Assembly (NCBI RefSeq): GCF_003946555.1
Contig: NZ_RHOO01000008.1
Span: forward strand, 29,017-93,016
DNA from: Companilactobacillus hulinensis
GTDB taxonomy: Bacteria > Bacillota > Bacilli > Lactobacillales > Lactobacillaceae
Direction: 5' to 3'
Length of the DNA: 64,000 nucleotides
A program made the position numbers and the translations under genes. Below the pieces are notes generated by a model. That model was not told the origin of the DNA and did not search any database. It saw only the letters and a list, made by a program, of their open reading frames with translations. This document shows, piece by piece, positions 48,354-58,278 of the stretch (its first letter is position 1; each line of letters opens with the position of its first letter).

Positions 48354-48892
48354 TTATTTTCCCTCCGATATTTGACCAACCAATCACTAAGATTAGCTAA
48401 CGGAATATATAGAACGAAGAAAACAATCATATTCCAAAGTAGTGTTGGTCCTAATACATAAGTTATGAAGTCCAATACATCTGTACTTGTTTGTTGAAGC
48501 AATCTTTCTAAAACATAAATGCCTGTTTGTAAAAATGTTAATGCTAAGAAATAAATTGATAGTTCATATCCAATATTTGCTTTGATAAATAAGAATTTAA
48601 AATGATCGATTCCGATCATAATCAGAGGTAAGAGAACTGTATACAAACCAATAATTCCAAAATAATATGAGTCATACATAACACCAAAGATTATTCCATA
48701 AGTCAACAAATGACGACGATTATCAATTCTCATTGATAATAAAACAATTGCCATCAACATGATCTGTGGAAGAATCATGAAGTTACCTGTGTTCATATTA
48801 TTTAAGAACGCCCACTTCATTAGACCATCCAGATAAAAAGCTAGCAGCACAAATATAACTTGTCCGACGATCTTTTGAGTTTTGATATTCAT
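48350..48892 (-). CDS. mreD: MreD, rod-shape membrane protein
   Basis: Integral membrane partner of MreC in the elongation complex. The 180 residues have about five to six hydrophobic helices and few conserved motifs; identity rests on the hydrophobic pattern and on its place between mreC (one-base overlap) and minC (four-base overlap). Confidence 0.92.
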   Translation of the reverse strand: MNIKTQKIVGQVIFVLLAFYLDGLMKWAFLNNMNTGNFMILPQIMLMAIVLLSMRIDNRRHLLTYGIIFGVMYDSYYFGIIGLYTVLLPLIMIGIDHFKFLFIKANIGYELSIYFLALTFLQTGIYVLERLLQQTSTDVLDFITYVLGPTLLWNMIVFFVLYIPLANLSDWLVKYRRENK

Positions 48893-49755
48893 TATCTTTC
48901 ACCACTAACCTGTGACTTGATGATTGTAACAACAGTAAAGTTCCTTAGCTCAGCTGCTGGAGTTATATAAACAGAATTAGTCATACCATAATTATCTTTT
49001 TTAATTCCGTATACTTTACCGATATATAGACCACGAGGTGTAACTCCACCCAAACCAGAAGTCATAACACGCTGACCCTTTTTAATGCTCTTGGTATCGT
49101 TAACATTCTCCATAACCAACTTACCTGAATCGCTATCGTAACGACTTACGACTCCAGTAATTGAATTATTGTTGTCACCCATGATCTCTGAAGCAAACTT
49201 ATCATTTAATTCATTATTAGTAGAAATTAATTCAACCTTAGAACTGATTTTATCAACTTCAATAATACGTCCGATTAGTCCCTTACCTGACATTACTGGC
49301 ATATTCTTTTTCAATCCGCTCGTACTTCCACGATTGATAGTCAAATAGCTTTGCCAGCTACTTGGTGAACGTGACAAAACAGATGCATTTACAGTTGAAT
49401 AATCAGTTAATGTAGCATCTAACTTAAGCTCTTCTTTTAATTTCTTATTCTCTTCTTGAACAACTTGTAATTTCACTTTATTTTGTGATAATTCATCAAT
49501 TCGAGCTTTCAAATGTTTATTCTCAGTATACGTATTGTATAGATCAGAAAACTCAGATGAAACATTCTTTAGTGCATTAGTTGGATATGCAAATACTCCA
49601 CCCACAACACTAACGACATCATTACCTACTTGCTGAACGGCAGGAGGAGTGTCTTTGTTATCTCGGATATTTACCGTAACCGCTAAAAGCCCAAAAGTCA
49701 CGATAAGAATTACCATCAAAATGATTAACTTTTTGTTTGAAAAAAACTTTTGCAT
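48892..49755 (-). CDS. mreC: MreC, rod-shape scaffold protein
   Basis: Bitopic scaffold outside the membrane that links MreB to wall synthases. The 287 residues have one N-terminal helix (about 9-26), a coiled coil (about 66-110) and the beta-barrel MreC core (ARVLSRSPSSWQ-like VLSRSPSSWQSYLTI, kept as SPSSWQ, and GLGGVTPRGLYIGKV, as GVTPRGL). GGAGGAAGCA precedes the ATG. A hairpin stands between mreB and this gene. Confidence 0.95.
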   Translation of the reverse strand: MQKFFSNKKLIILMVILIVTFGLLAVTVNIRDNKDTPPAVQQVGNDVVSVVGGVFAYPTNALKNVSSEFSDLYNTYTENKHLKARIDELSQNKVKLQVVQEENKKLKEELKLDATLTDYSTVNASVLSRSPSSWQSYLTINRGSTSGLKKNMPVMSGKGLIGRIIEVDKISSKVELISTNNELNDKFASEIMGDNNNSITGVVSRYDSDSGKLVMENVNDTKSIKKGQRVMTSGLGGVTPRGLYIGKVYGIKKDNYGMTNSVYITPAAELRNFTVVTIIKSQVSGER

Positions 49756-49775
49756 TGCTTCCTCCTACAGTAAAC

Positions 49776-49797
49776 AAAAAAAACGGGATTAACCCGC
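49776..49797 (-). terminator. Weak terminator-like hairpin between mreB and mreC
   Basis: On the minus strand GCGGGTTAATCCCGT is followed by eight T, a short four-pair GC stem right after the mreB stop. It could partly uncouple mreB from mreCD-minCD. Confidence 0.6.
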
Positions 49798-50799
49798 TTA
49801 TTTTTGACGACGCATTACATCGATATTTTTAAGTGATTCTCCAGTACCGATGGCTACACAATCTAGTGGGTCTTGAGCAATGAATACAGGAACTCCAGTT
49901 GCTTCAGAAATTACTTCTGGCAAATGATGTAATAATGCTCCACCACCAGTAAGTACAATACCATGGTCAATAACATCGGCAGCAATCTCAGGAGAAGTTT
50001 CTTCAAGAGTCTCTTTGATTGTTTCAATAATTTCCTGAACATCTTCATGAATGGCTGTAGCAATATCTTCACCAGTCAATTGGATAGTCTTAGGAAGACC
50101 TGTAACTAGATCTCTACCACGGATTTGCATTGTTTCAAGCTCTTTAGCTTTTTCGATTGATGCTGAACCAACTTGAATTTTAACGTCTTCAGCAGTTCTT
50201 TCACCAATTTGTAAGTTGAAGTTTGTCTTGATATAAGCTGAAATAGAATCGTCGAACTTATCACCAGCAACTCTAATAGAACGTGAGGAAACAATACCAC
50301 CAAGTGAAATAGTAGCGACATCAGTAGTACCACCACCAATATCAACAACCATATTACCTGTTGGGTCCATAACTGGAAGTCCCGCACCAATAGCTGCTGC
50401 AAATGGTTCTTCAATTACATAGGCTTCTCTAGCACCCGCATGCTGAGTAGCTTCAATAACAGCTCTCTTCTCAACTTCTGTAACACCACTTGGTACACAT
50501 ACCATAACAGAAGGTTTTGAATTACCTGCAGTCTTTTCAATGAAGTATTTCATCATTGCTGCTGTTGTATCATAATCGGCAATCACACCATCTCTCATAG
50601 GACGGATTGCTGAAATACTGCCTGGAGTACGACCAATCATCTCACGAGCATCTGAACCGACAGCGACGATTTCTCCAGTATTATTGTTCTTTGCAACTAC
50701 TGATGGCTCGTTTAAAACGATGCCTTTACTTTCAGCATAGACAAGAGTATTAGCAGTACCTAAGTCTATACCTAACTTTTTTGATCCAATACCAAACAA
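49798..50799 (-). CDS. mreB: MreB, actin-like rod-shape protein
   Basis: Guides side-wall synthesis along the cell. The 333 residues have [13 protein letters not shown] (phosphate 1), [12 protein letters not shown] (phosphate 2) and the adenosine segment [11 protein letters not shown]. The start codon is TTG, ten bases after GGAG. A good TATAAT lies about 50 bases upstream. First gene of mreBCD-minCD. Confidence 0.97.
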   Translation of the reverse strand: MFGIGSKKLGIDLGTANTLVYAESKGIVLNEPSVVAKNNNTGEIVAVGSDAREMIGRTPGSISAIRPMRDGVIADYDTTAAMMKYFIEKTAGNSKPSVMVCVPSGVTEVEKRAVIEATQHAGAREAYVIEEPFAAAIGAGLPVMDPTGNMVVDIGGGTTDVATISLGGIVSSRSIRVAGDKFDDSISAYIKTNFNLQIGERTAEDVKIQVGSASIEKAKELETMQIRGRDLVTGLPKTIQLTGEDIATAIHEDVQEIIETIKETLEETSPEIAADVIDHGIVLTGGGALLHHLPEVISEATGVPVFIAQDPLDCVAIGTGESLKNIDVMRRQK

Positions 50800-50847
50800 T
50801 TTATATTCTCTCCTTTAAAGTACACACCACATTTTACGCTATCCAAA

Positions 50848-50853
50848 ATTATA
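50848..50853 (-). promoter_or_regulatory. -10 box of the mreB operon
   Basis: A perfect TATAAT on the minus strand, with a TTTAAA 16 bases upstream as a weak -35. It precedes mreB by about 50 bases. Confidence 0.5.
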
Positions 50854-50892
50854 TCATACAAAAGGCCAATTTAAAGTAGTCCAATGACATAC

Positions 50893-51531
50893 CTAAATAA
50901 ATTTTTGTGTTTTTAAACTCAAATATGCATTTTTTGTAACAATAACATGATCTATCAAGTTAATTCCCATCAACCGACAGCATTTATTCAACCTCAACGA
51001 GAACTTCTTATCGTTCTCAGACGGTATCAACAATCCGCTAGGATGATTATGAGCAATGACAATCTGAGTAGCTGACACATATAATGCTTCCCTAATAATA
51101 TCTCGTGGATGCACCGTAGCAGCATCAGCTGTTCCCACAAAAACAACCTTTTCTTCTATTACGCGATGACCGTTATCTAAATATACAGCTATTAACTTCT
51201 CTTGTGGTGAGTTCCCAATTTTTTTAATTAAATGTTCACTCAAACTCGACATATCAACGACATGATTCAATAACGAATCAGCTTCTAATTTCCGTTCGCC
51301 TAATTCAATTGCAGCCATAACTATACAAGCTTTGGCTATACCAATTCCTTTTTCATTTAATAATTGTTCCATGTCGAATCGCAAATTCTGAAATTTAAAT
51401 GCAATTTTATCTGCAATTTCTGTTACATTCTGTTCTTTCGTACCGTTACCTAGTAATACCGCGATTAATTCTTTTGTTTCTAATGATTTGATTCCATTCT
51501 GTATAATTCGTTCTCTTAAGTTTAACATCAT
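50893..51531 (-). CDS. radC: RadC family JAB-domain protein
   Basis: UPF0758/RadC family, once linked to DNA repair but of unproven function. The 212 residues have an N-terminal helix-hairpin-helix region and the metal-binding JAB domain (about 90-212) with the AHNHPSG motif, SENDKKFSLRL and LIDHVIV. The N-terminus is slightly short compared with relatives (about 225). No ribosome site is seen before either ATG (51531 or 51528), so translation may be weak or coupled. Confidence 0.9.
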   Translation of the reverse strand: MMLNLRERIIQNGIKSLETKELIAVLLGNGTKEQNVTEIADKIAFKFQNLRFDMEQLLNEKGIGIAKACIVMAAIELGERKLEADSLLNHVVDMSSLSEHLIKKIGNSPQEKLIAVYLDNGHRVIEEKVVFVGTADAATVHPRDIIREALYVSATQIVIAHNHPSGLLIPSENDKKFSLRLNKCCRLMGINLIDHVIVTKNAYLSLKTQKFI

Positions 51532-51551
51532 ACAAAAAATTACGAGAAAAA

Positions 51552-52802
51552 TTATGCAAAATACGATTCTAATTCTGAAACTAAGTAAAAGGATCCAGTT
51601 ATCAACAAAATCTGATTACTTTTCAAACTTTGTACATGATCATCCAAGTATTTTCGATAGTTATTAATATAAGAAACATTTGGAAATTTACTCAAATCAT
51701 AATCATCCGCTTTTGCAGCGCGTGGCATATCCAAACTAGTAACAAAAATCTGCTTTGTATTCTTGGCTAGAAGATGCAAAATATCATGACGATTTTTGTC
51801 CTTCATTCCAGCATACAAAACAATTATATCTTTATTAGGCTCATTTGTTATTAAAGAATTGATTAAATTATCAATTGCCGCCAAATTATGCGCTCCATCA
51901 AGGATAATTAATGGATTATTTTGTACAATTTGTAGTCTTGCCGGGATCTCATTTAATTCAATGTGACTAACAATTTCAGGTAAATCAAATTTTCGACCAT
52001 GTTTATTTTCAAAACATATAAATGCTTGTATAGAAATAGCCGCATTTATTGCCGAAGTCTTCTCGATCCCATTACACTCAATTTTAACATCTCCAAAATC
52101 AAAATGGATTTTGAAGTCATCAATTACTAAATTCTTAATTTTTAAATTATGATCATATTCAAATACTTGGCTATCCAATTCTTTGGCCTTGTTCAAAACA
52201 ATACCTCGAACTGTTCCAGGTAAATAGCCGGTAACAAGTGGAACATTTTGTTTGATGATTCCCGACTTTTCAATAGCGATATCTTGTATTGTGGGACCGA
52301 TTATCTGTTCATGATCCATCTCGATTGAGGTTATTACTGACACATCCGGAGTAATGACATTAGTCTTGTCATGAGCTGCTCCAATTCCGACTTCGATAAT
52401 TGCAACGTCTACTCTTCCACTAAAGTATAGAAATCCTAAACATGTCACAAATTCAAACTCTGATAATTCCATTTCATCTATACAGTCAATAATTTTATTA
52501 GTTAATCGCAACAAATCGGCATCGTTTATCATTTGATGGCTGATTTGAATTCTTTCATTAAATACTTTGATAAATGGTGATGTGAACATCCCTACACGCA
52601 AATTGTCAGCCTCTAACAAATTAGATAGGTAGTTGCATGTACTTCCCTTACCATTCGTACCAGTTACATGAATCGTTGGATAATCATTTTGAGGATTATC
52701 TAACTTCTCTAGTGCTGACTTGATTCTATCTAGCTTATTGGTCCGGTGAAACTTCGGCAAAGAGTGAATATAGTCAATTGCTTCTTGATAATTTTTCAGC
52801 AT
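51552..52802 (-). CDS. folC: Folylpolyglutamate synthase/dihydrofolate synthase
   Basis: Adds glutamate to folates (and possibly to dihydropteroate). The 416 residues show the Mur-ligase-like P-loop VTGTNGKGSTCNYL, the omega-loop-type segments SPFIKVFNERIQ and the C-terminal ILDGAHNLAA and YAGMKDKN. Downstream of valS, separated by a hairpin terminator but on the same strand, a common lactobacillar pair. Confidence 0.95.
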   Translation of the reverse strand: MLKNYQEAIDYIHSLPKFHRTNKLDRIKSALEKLDNPQNDYPTIHVTGTNGKGSTCNYLSNLLEADNLRVGMFTSPFIKVFNERIQISHQMINDADLLRLTNKIIDCIDEMELSEFEFVTCLGFLYFSGRVDVAIIEVGIGAAHDKTNVITPDVSVITSIEMDHEQIIGPTIQDIAIEKSGIIKQNVPLVTGYLPGTVRGIVLNKAKELDSQVFEYDHNLKIKNLVIDDFKIHFDFGDVKIECNGIEKTSAINAAISIQAFICFENKHGRKFDLPEIVSHIELNEIPARLQIVQNNPLIILDGAHNLAAIDNLINSLITNEPNKDIIVLYAGMKDKNRHDILHLLAKNTKQIFVTSLDMPRAAKADDYDLSKFPNVSYINNYRKYLDDHVQSLKSNQILLITGSFYLVSELESYFA

Positions 52803-52818
52803 TTCATACCCTTCTCAA

Positions 52819-52857
52819 CAAAAAAAGGGGAAGACAAATAGAATATGTCTTTCCCCC
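52819..52857 (-). terminator. Terminator after valS
   Basis: On the minus strand GGGGAAAGACA pairs with TGTCTTCCCC with one bulged A, followed by seven T. Confidence 0.92.
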
Positions 52858-52871
52858 TGATTTAATTTTAA

Positions 52872-55520
52872 TTATTTATTAGCCTTCAATTGGTCAATAC
52901 GTTGTTGAATCTTTTCTTGCTTAACTTGATAATCAGCCAACTTATCTTTTTGTTCAGCAACAACCTTTTCAGGTGCCTTATCAACGAAATTCTTGTTAGA
53001 TAATTTCTTATCTAAACGAGTAATTTCCTTATCTATCTTAGCAGATTCTTCCTCTTGACGTGCAATTTCTTCATCAAGATCAATCAATTCTGCCAATGGA
53101 ACGTACAATTCAGCACCATTAGTAACAGCAGTCATTGCCAAAGCTGGAGCTGACAAGTCAGTCGCTACATTCAATTCTTTAGGGTGCATAAAGCGATCGA
53201 TGTATTCTTCATTATTCAAAATAACATCTTTAACATGATCATCTTGTGGCTTGATCATAATATCAACAGCCTTAGACATTGGTGCATTTGCCTCCAAACG
53301 AATCTTTCTTGATGATTTAATAAGATCAATCAAGACATCCATTTGGCTCATAGCATCATCATTATCTAACTCAGCATGATATTCTGGATATTTAGCATGC
53401 ATGATTGTCTTGCCATTATGAGGCATAGTCAACCAAATCTTTTCGGTTACGAAAGGCATAATTGGGTGCATTAAGCGAAGAGTTTGATCAAGTACATATG
53501 TTAAGATCATCTTCTTTTGTTTCTTAGCAGCCTCATCATCGCCAGTCAATGTTGCCTTACTCATTTCAATATACCAGTCACAGAAATCATTCCAAATGAA
53601 GCTGTAAAGACTACGTTCAACTTCACCGAACTCAAAACGGTCTAGTAATTCGTTAACATTCTTAACTGTAGCGTTCAATTTAGCTAGGATCCACTTATCA
53701 GAAAGATCATATGTTGTAACCTTTGAAAGATCATCCATAGCTGGAGTGTCATCATCAAGGTTCATGATAACGTAACGTGAAGCATTCCAAATCTTATTAA
53801 TGAAGTTCCATGAGGCATCCATCTTGTCATAACTGAAACGAGTATCTTGTCCAGGAGTTGTACCATTCATTGCGAACCAACGTAAAGCATCAGCACCGTA
53901 TTTTTCAATAACATCCATTGGGTCAATACCATTACCAAGTGACTTACTCATCTTGCGACCTTGTGAGTCACGCATAAGACCATGAATAACAGTATTTTCA
54001 AATGGCTTCTTGCCTGTAAACTTCAAACTTTGGAAGATCATTCTTGAAACCCAAAATGGGATAATATCGTAACCAGTAACTAATGTATCGGTTGGGAAAT
54101 AACGCTTGTAGTCTTCTGAATTCTCATCTGGCCAACCCATAGTTGAAAATGGCCATAAAGCACTTGAGAACCATGTATCAAGAACATCTTTATCTTGTTC
54201 CCAATTCTCAATATCCTTAGGAGCTTCTTCTCCAACGTATGTTTCACCAGTTGTCTTGTTATACCAAGCAGGGATCTGGTGTCCCCACCACAATTGACGT
54301 GAGATAACCCAATCATGAATATTTTCCATCCATTGTGTGAATGTATTTTCGAAACGATCAGGTACAAAGTTAACTTTATTATCACTCTTTTGATTAGCCA
54401 AAACTGTTTCAGCAAGTGGCTTCATCTTAACGAACCATTGTGTTGATAGTCTAGGTTCAACTTGAACACCAGAACGTTCTGAGTGACCAACACTGTGAAC
54501 GTATGGTTCGATATGAATCATATATCCAGCATCTTGCAAGTCTTTAACAATAGCTTTACGTGCTTCGAAACGATCCATACCATTATACTTACCGGCATTT
54601 TCGTTCATTGTTCCGTCAGCATTCATTGTATTTATACGTTTAAGGTCATGTCTGTTACCAACGGCAAAGTCATTAGGGTCATGGGCAGGTGTGATCTTAA
54701 CCATACCAGTACCAAACTCTTTATCAACGTAGTGATCTGCAATAATTGGAATTTTACGATCAACTAATGGAACGATAATCTCTTTTCCAACGATATCCTT
54801 ATAGCGGTCATCATCAGGAGCAACGGCAACAGCAACATCACCAAACATTGTTTCAGGACGAGTAGTAGCAATTTCAATGAAACCTGAGCCATCAGCATAT
54901 GGGTACTTAACATGATAGAATGCACCCTCATCATCCTTATGGATAACTTCAATATCTGACAAGGCTGTTTGAAGTTGTGGATCCCAGTTAATGATGTACT
55001 CACCACGATAAATCAAACCTTCGTTGTATAACTTAACAAAGACCTTGCGAACAGCCTTTGATAATCCTTCATCCAAGGTAAATCTTTCACGAGAGTAATC
55101 AAGCGATAGACCTAATTTGCCCCATTGAGATTTGATAATAGAAGCAAATTCATCCTTCCATTTCCAAACTTCGTCAACAAACTTCTCACGACCAAGGTCA
55201 TAACGAGTAATTCCTTGTTCACGTAACTTAGCCTCCACTTTTGCTTGTGTAGCAATACCGGCATGATCCATACCTGGTAAATAAAGTGTATCGTAACCTT
55301 GCATACGCTTGTAACGAACTAAAGTATCTTGAATCGTTGTATCCCAAGCATGTCCCATGTGCAACTTACCAGTAACATTTGGTGGTGGGATAACGATTGA
55401 ATAGGGTTTAGCTTTCTTGTCGCCAGAAGGTTTGAAATCATCATCATCAAGCCATGCTTGATAACGTCCTTCTTCGACTTCTTTTGGATTGTATTTCGTA
55501 TCCATGTCGATTTCTCTCAT
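52872..55520 (-). CDS. valS: Valyl-tRNA synthetase
   Basis: Charges tRNA-Val. The 882 residues show the HIGH equivalent HMGH in [13 protein letters not shown], the editing domain, KMSKS in [11 protein letters not shown] and a C-terminal tRNA-binding coiled coil (about 815-880, [23 protein letters not shown], here cut as [11 protein letters not shown]). GGAGG stands before the ATG at 55520. Controlled by a T-box leader. Confidence 0.98.
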   Translation of the reverse strand: MREIDMDTKYNPKEVEEGRYQAWLDDDDFKPSGDKKAKPYSIVIPPPNVTGKLHMGHAWDTTIQDTLVRYKRMQGYDTLYLPGMDHAGIATQAKVEAKLREQGITRYDLGREKFVDEVWKWKDEFASIIKSQWGKLGLSLDYSRERFTLDEGLSKAVRKVFVKLYNEGLIYRGEYIINWDPQLQTALSDIEVIHKDDEGAFYHVKYPYADGSGFIEIATTRPETMFGDVAVAVAPDDDRYKDIVGKEIIVPLVDRKIPIIADHYVDKEFGTGMVKITPAHDPNDFAVGNRHDLKRINTMNADGTMNENAGKYNGMDRFEARKAIVKDLQDAGYMIHIEPYVHSVGHSERSGVQVEPRLSTQWFVKMKPLAETVLANQKSDNKVNFVPDRFENTFTQWMENIHDWVISRQLWWGHQIPAWYNKTTGETYVGEEAPKDIENWEQDKDVLDTWFSSALWPFSTMGWPDENSEDYKRYFPTDTLVTGYDIIPFWVSRMIFQSLKFTGKKPFENTVIHGLMRDSQGRKMSKSLGNGIDPMDVIEKYGADALRWFAMNGTTPGQDTRFSYDKMDASWNFINKIWNASRYVIMNLDDDTPAMDDLSKVTTYDLSDKWILAKLNATVKNVNELLDRFEFGEVERSLYSFIWNDFCDWYIEMSKATLTGDDEAAKKQKKMILTYVLDQTLRLMHPIMPFVTEKIWLTMPHNGKTIMHAKYPEYHAELDNDDAMSQMDVLIDLIKSSRKIRLEANAPMSKAVDIMIKPQDDHVKDVILNNEEYIDRFMHPKELNVATDLSAPALAMTAVTNGAELYVPLAELIDLDEEIARQEEESAKIDKEITRLDKKLSNKNFVDKAPEKVVAEQKDKLADYQVKQEKIQQRIDQLKANK

Positions 55521-55576
55521 AGTCTTTCCTCCATAAATGAGCTTCTATGCTCGCAATAACAGCCACTTTTTGAAAC

Positions 55577-55790
55577 AAAAAAAGCACCCGTCCAGAATAG
55601 GACGAATGCTCGCGGTACCACCTAAATTGAGAATCCAAAAAATAGATTCTCCTCTCAACAGATAACGGTGGCCCGATCAAATTTTGATAGCTCACAGGTA
55701 ACAATCAAGTATCTAAACCGCGCATTTCTCAGCTAACATGCACTCTCTTACGCTTATTCACTTAACACTCCTGATCAAAGCTGTTGAATT
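55577..55790 (-). promoter_or_regulatory. T-box leader of valS
   Basis: The minus strand carries stem I (55690-55770 area, probable specifier GTT for Val, uncertain), a stem III pair GAGAATC/GATTCTC, the T-box AGGTGGTACCGCG (55611-55623) and a terminator GTCC-ttattct-type hairpin GACGAATGCT/AGCACCCGTC region followed by seven T (about 55577-55605). It fills most of the 307-base gap. Confidence 0.93.
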
Positions 55791-55827
55791 GATAATAAAA
55801 CATAAATTTAATTACGTCAAACTAATT

Positions 55828-57045
55828 CTACAATAAAGTACTAATATCTTCTTGTTGTTGTTCCATAAAATGGTCACCATGTTCAATAGTCGTGATCTTA
55901 ACACCAGCCAATGAACGTTCAATCAAACCGTCAATATCTAGAGAACTCTCAAATTTACGAGTCTTTTCGATGCTTGGTCTTGTCTTAGGACTTGGTGGAG
56001 CAAAGACAGTACAGCAGTCCTCAAATGGTTGAATAGACAAATTGAAGGTATCAATATCCTCAGCAAGTTTGATGATTTCAGTCTTATCCATAGTTGCAAC
56101 GGGACGCAAAATTGGTGTCGTTGTAACATCATTAATAGCTGCCATGCTTTCAAGTGTTTGTGATGCTACTTGTCCAACAGCTTCACCATTAAAAATAGCT
56201 AAGCCGTTTTCTTTTTCACGCAACATATCAGTCAATCTCAACATGAAACGGCGTTGAATTGTCATCAAGTAACCTTCTGGAACTGATGATTTGATTGTCT
56301 CTTGAATCTCAGCAAATGGAACTTCGATAAATTTGATATTACCACCGAAGGCCGTCAACTTACTTGTAAGCTCCTTAGCCTTATTCAAAGCTTGTTCTGA
56401 AGTGTAAGGAGGACTGAAGAAATGAACCATTTCAATATCTACTCCACGTTTCATAGCAAGATATCCGGCAACAGGTGAATCGATACCACCAGACAACATC
56501 AGCATAGCCTTTCCAGCTGTACCAACAGGTAAACCACCAGCACCTTTAACAGTTAAGTATGAAAGATAGATACCATCTTGACGTACTTCAACTGAAATCT
56601 TGATATCAGGACGCTTCATCTCAACATCAATTCCTGGGAATTCATCACAAATAGCATCCCCAAGTTGTAAATTAATTTGGTTAGTATCCAGGTGATATGA
56701 ATGATCAGAACGTTTAGTTCCAACCTTGAAACTCATGCCTGGCTTCCAAGCTTCATGCATCATTTCGATAGCTTTGGCTTTAACATCCTCAAAGTCATGT
56801 GAAACTTTAACACTCAATGAAAAAGTTTGAATACCAAAGACATTCTTTAACTTCTCCATAATTGGCTTAGCATCTTCACCATTCAATTGAATATGTAAAC
56901 GATCACGGTGTGGTCTCATTACTAGATCAGGGTAATCCTTTAGGACTTTAGCTACATTTCCGTGTAAACGGTCGATGAAGCTTTTGCGATTCTTACCCTT
57001 TGTTGATAGTTCACCGTAGCGAACCATAATTTCAGTATATTCCAT
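55828..57045 (-). CDS. thiI: ThiI, tRNA 4-thiouridine synthetase
   Basis: Makes 4-thiouridine at position 8 of tRNAs. The 405 residues have a THUMP domain (about 60-165) and a PP-loop with [11 protein letters not shown] (about 186-196). The C-terminal rhodanese domain of E. coli ThiI is absent, the usual short Gram-positive form, so it depends on a desulfurase such as the gene upstream. GGAG precedes the ATG. Confidence 0.96.
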   Translation of the reverse strand: MEYTEIMVRYGELSTKGKNRKSFIDRLHGNVAKVLKDYPDLVMRPHRDRLHIQLNGEDAKPIMEKLKNVFGIQTFSLSVKVSHDFEDVKAKAIEMMHEAWKPGMSFKVGTKRSDHSYHLDTNQINLQLGDAICDEFPGIDVEMKRPDIKISVEVRQDGIYLSYLTVKGAGGLPVGTAGKAMLMLSGGIDSPVAGYLAMKRGVDIEMVHFFSPPYTSEQALNKAKELTSKLTAFGGNIKFIEVPFAEIQETIKSSVPEGYLMTIQRRFMLRLTDMLREKENGLAIFNGEAVGQVASQTLESMAAINDVTTTPILRPVATMDKTEIIKLAEDIDTFNLSIQPFEDCCTVFAPPSPKTRPSIEKTRKFESSLDIDGLIERSLAGVKITTIEHGDHFMEQQQEDISTLL

Positions 57046-57054
57046 TTAATTCTC

Positions 57055-58200
57055 CTAATTTAAAATTTGGAAGTGTTCATGAATCTCATCCAAATTCTTG
57101 ATAAACTCTTTCATTTCTGATTCTGTATTGTTTTCATCCAAACTAACACGTACAGCACTTGTAGCAACCTTCTCAGGCGTACTCATAGCCTTCAAAGTAC
57201 TTGATTCCAAGCCCTTCTTTGATGAACATGCACTAGTTGTTGAAATATAAATATCACGATCTTCAAACGTATGTACAACCGTCTCTCCACGAACTCCATC
57301 AATCGTGAAACAAATGATATGTGGAGCAAAATCGTCAGAAAGTTGTGAGAATACATGCGTATTTGGAAGACTTTGAATGTGTTCGATCAATTCTGTCTTG
57401 AGCTTTGTCATCTTCTCAGCTTTTTGAGCTTCATTTTCTTTAAGCAAACGCAATGCTCTAGCCATAGCAGCAATCGCTGGGGTATTTTCAGTACCACTTC
57501 TTAGATTCTTTTCTTGGCCGCCACCAGCCATCAATGGTTCAAGTTGTTTACCAGCTTTCATATAAATGAAGCCAATACCACGTGGCGCATGGAACTTATG
57601 ACCAGAGAAAGTATAGAAATCAACACGAGGATCCATGAACTGATCTTCAATATTCTTGCCAATAGCCTGTGTGCCATCAACATGATAACTGATATTGGGA
57701 TAATCATCCAAAACACGAGCCATTTCATGGATTGGTTGGATAGAACCAATTTCATTATTAACAGCCATAGTTGAAACTAGAATAGTATCATCTCTAATAG
57801 CATTCTTCAAATCTTCAGCACTGACATGGCCTGTCTTATCAACTGGCAGGTAAGTCACTTCATATCCCAATTCTTCAAGTTCATGCATTGAATTCATAAC
57901 TGAAGGATGTTCAATTGATGTCGTGATGATGTGTTTACCAAATTCACGTTTCTTAAATGCGGTTCCTTTGATGATCCAATTATTACCTTCTGTACCACCA
58001 CTTGTGAATACAATTTCGTATGGTTTAACTCCCATTAAACTAGCAATTTGCTTACGAGAAGTTTCTACCAATTCATAGGCTTTCAATCCTAATTTGTGCA
58101 AACTAGATGGATTACCAAAATAATTCAAACTAGCAGCATTGTATGTATCGAGAACTGATTTCTCGATTTTAGTTGTTGCACTGTTATCAAAATAAATCAT
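57055..58200 (-). CDS. Cysteine desulfurase (NifZ-like, thiI partner)
   Basis: PLP enzyme that frees sulfur from cysteine. I start it at the ATG at 58200, seven bases after GGTGGG (381 residues; a TTG five codons upstream is less likely). It shows YFDNSATTK, the PLP lysine Lys202 in SGHKFHAPRG and the active Cys325 in TTSACSSKKG. Lying 10 bases upstream of thiI, it corresponds to NifZ of Bacillus, the dedicated sulfur donor of ThiI. Confidence 0.94.
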   Translation of the reverse strand: MIYFDNSATTKIEKSVLDTYNAASLNYFGNPSSLHKLGLKAYELVETSRKQIASLMGVKPYEIVFTSGGTEGNNWIIKGTAFKKREFGKHIITTSIEHPSVMNSMHELEELGYEVTYLPVDKTGHVSAEDLKNAIRDDTILVSTMAVNNEIGSIQPIHEMARVLDDYPNISYHVDGTQAIGKNIEDQFMDPRVDFYTFSGHKFHAPRGIGFIYMKAGKQLEPLMAGGGQEKNLRSGTENTPAIAAMARALRLLKENEAQKAEKMTKLKTELIEHIQSLPNTHVFSQLSDDFAPHIICFTIDGVRGETVVHTFEDRDIYISTTSACSSKKGLESSTLKAMSTPEKVATSAVRVSLDENNTESEMKEFIKNLDEIHEHFQILN

Positions 58201-58215
58201 ATATTTTCCCACCAA

Positions 58216-58241
58216 AATAAAAAGGCCTTAAAGGCCTTAAT
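58216..58241 (-). terminator. Terminator after ezrA
   Basis: On the minus strand AAGGCC-TTTAA-GGCCTT is followed by TTTATTTT; two AAGGCCTT words in a row allow alternative pairing. A T-run exists on the other strand as well. Confidence 0.7.
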
Positions 58242-58278
58242 TTTTTTACTATCTTATAAGATAACGCAAAATCAAAAA

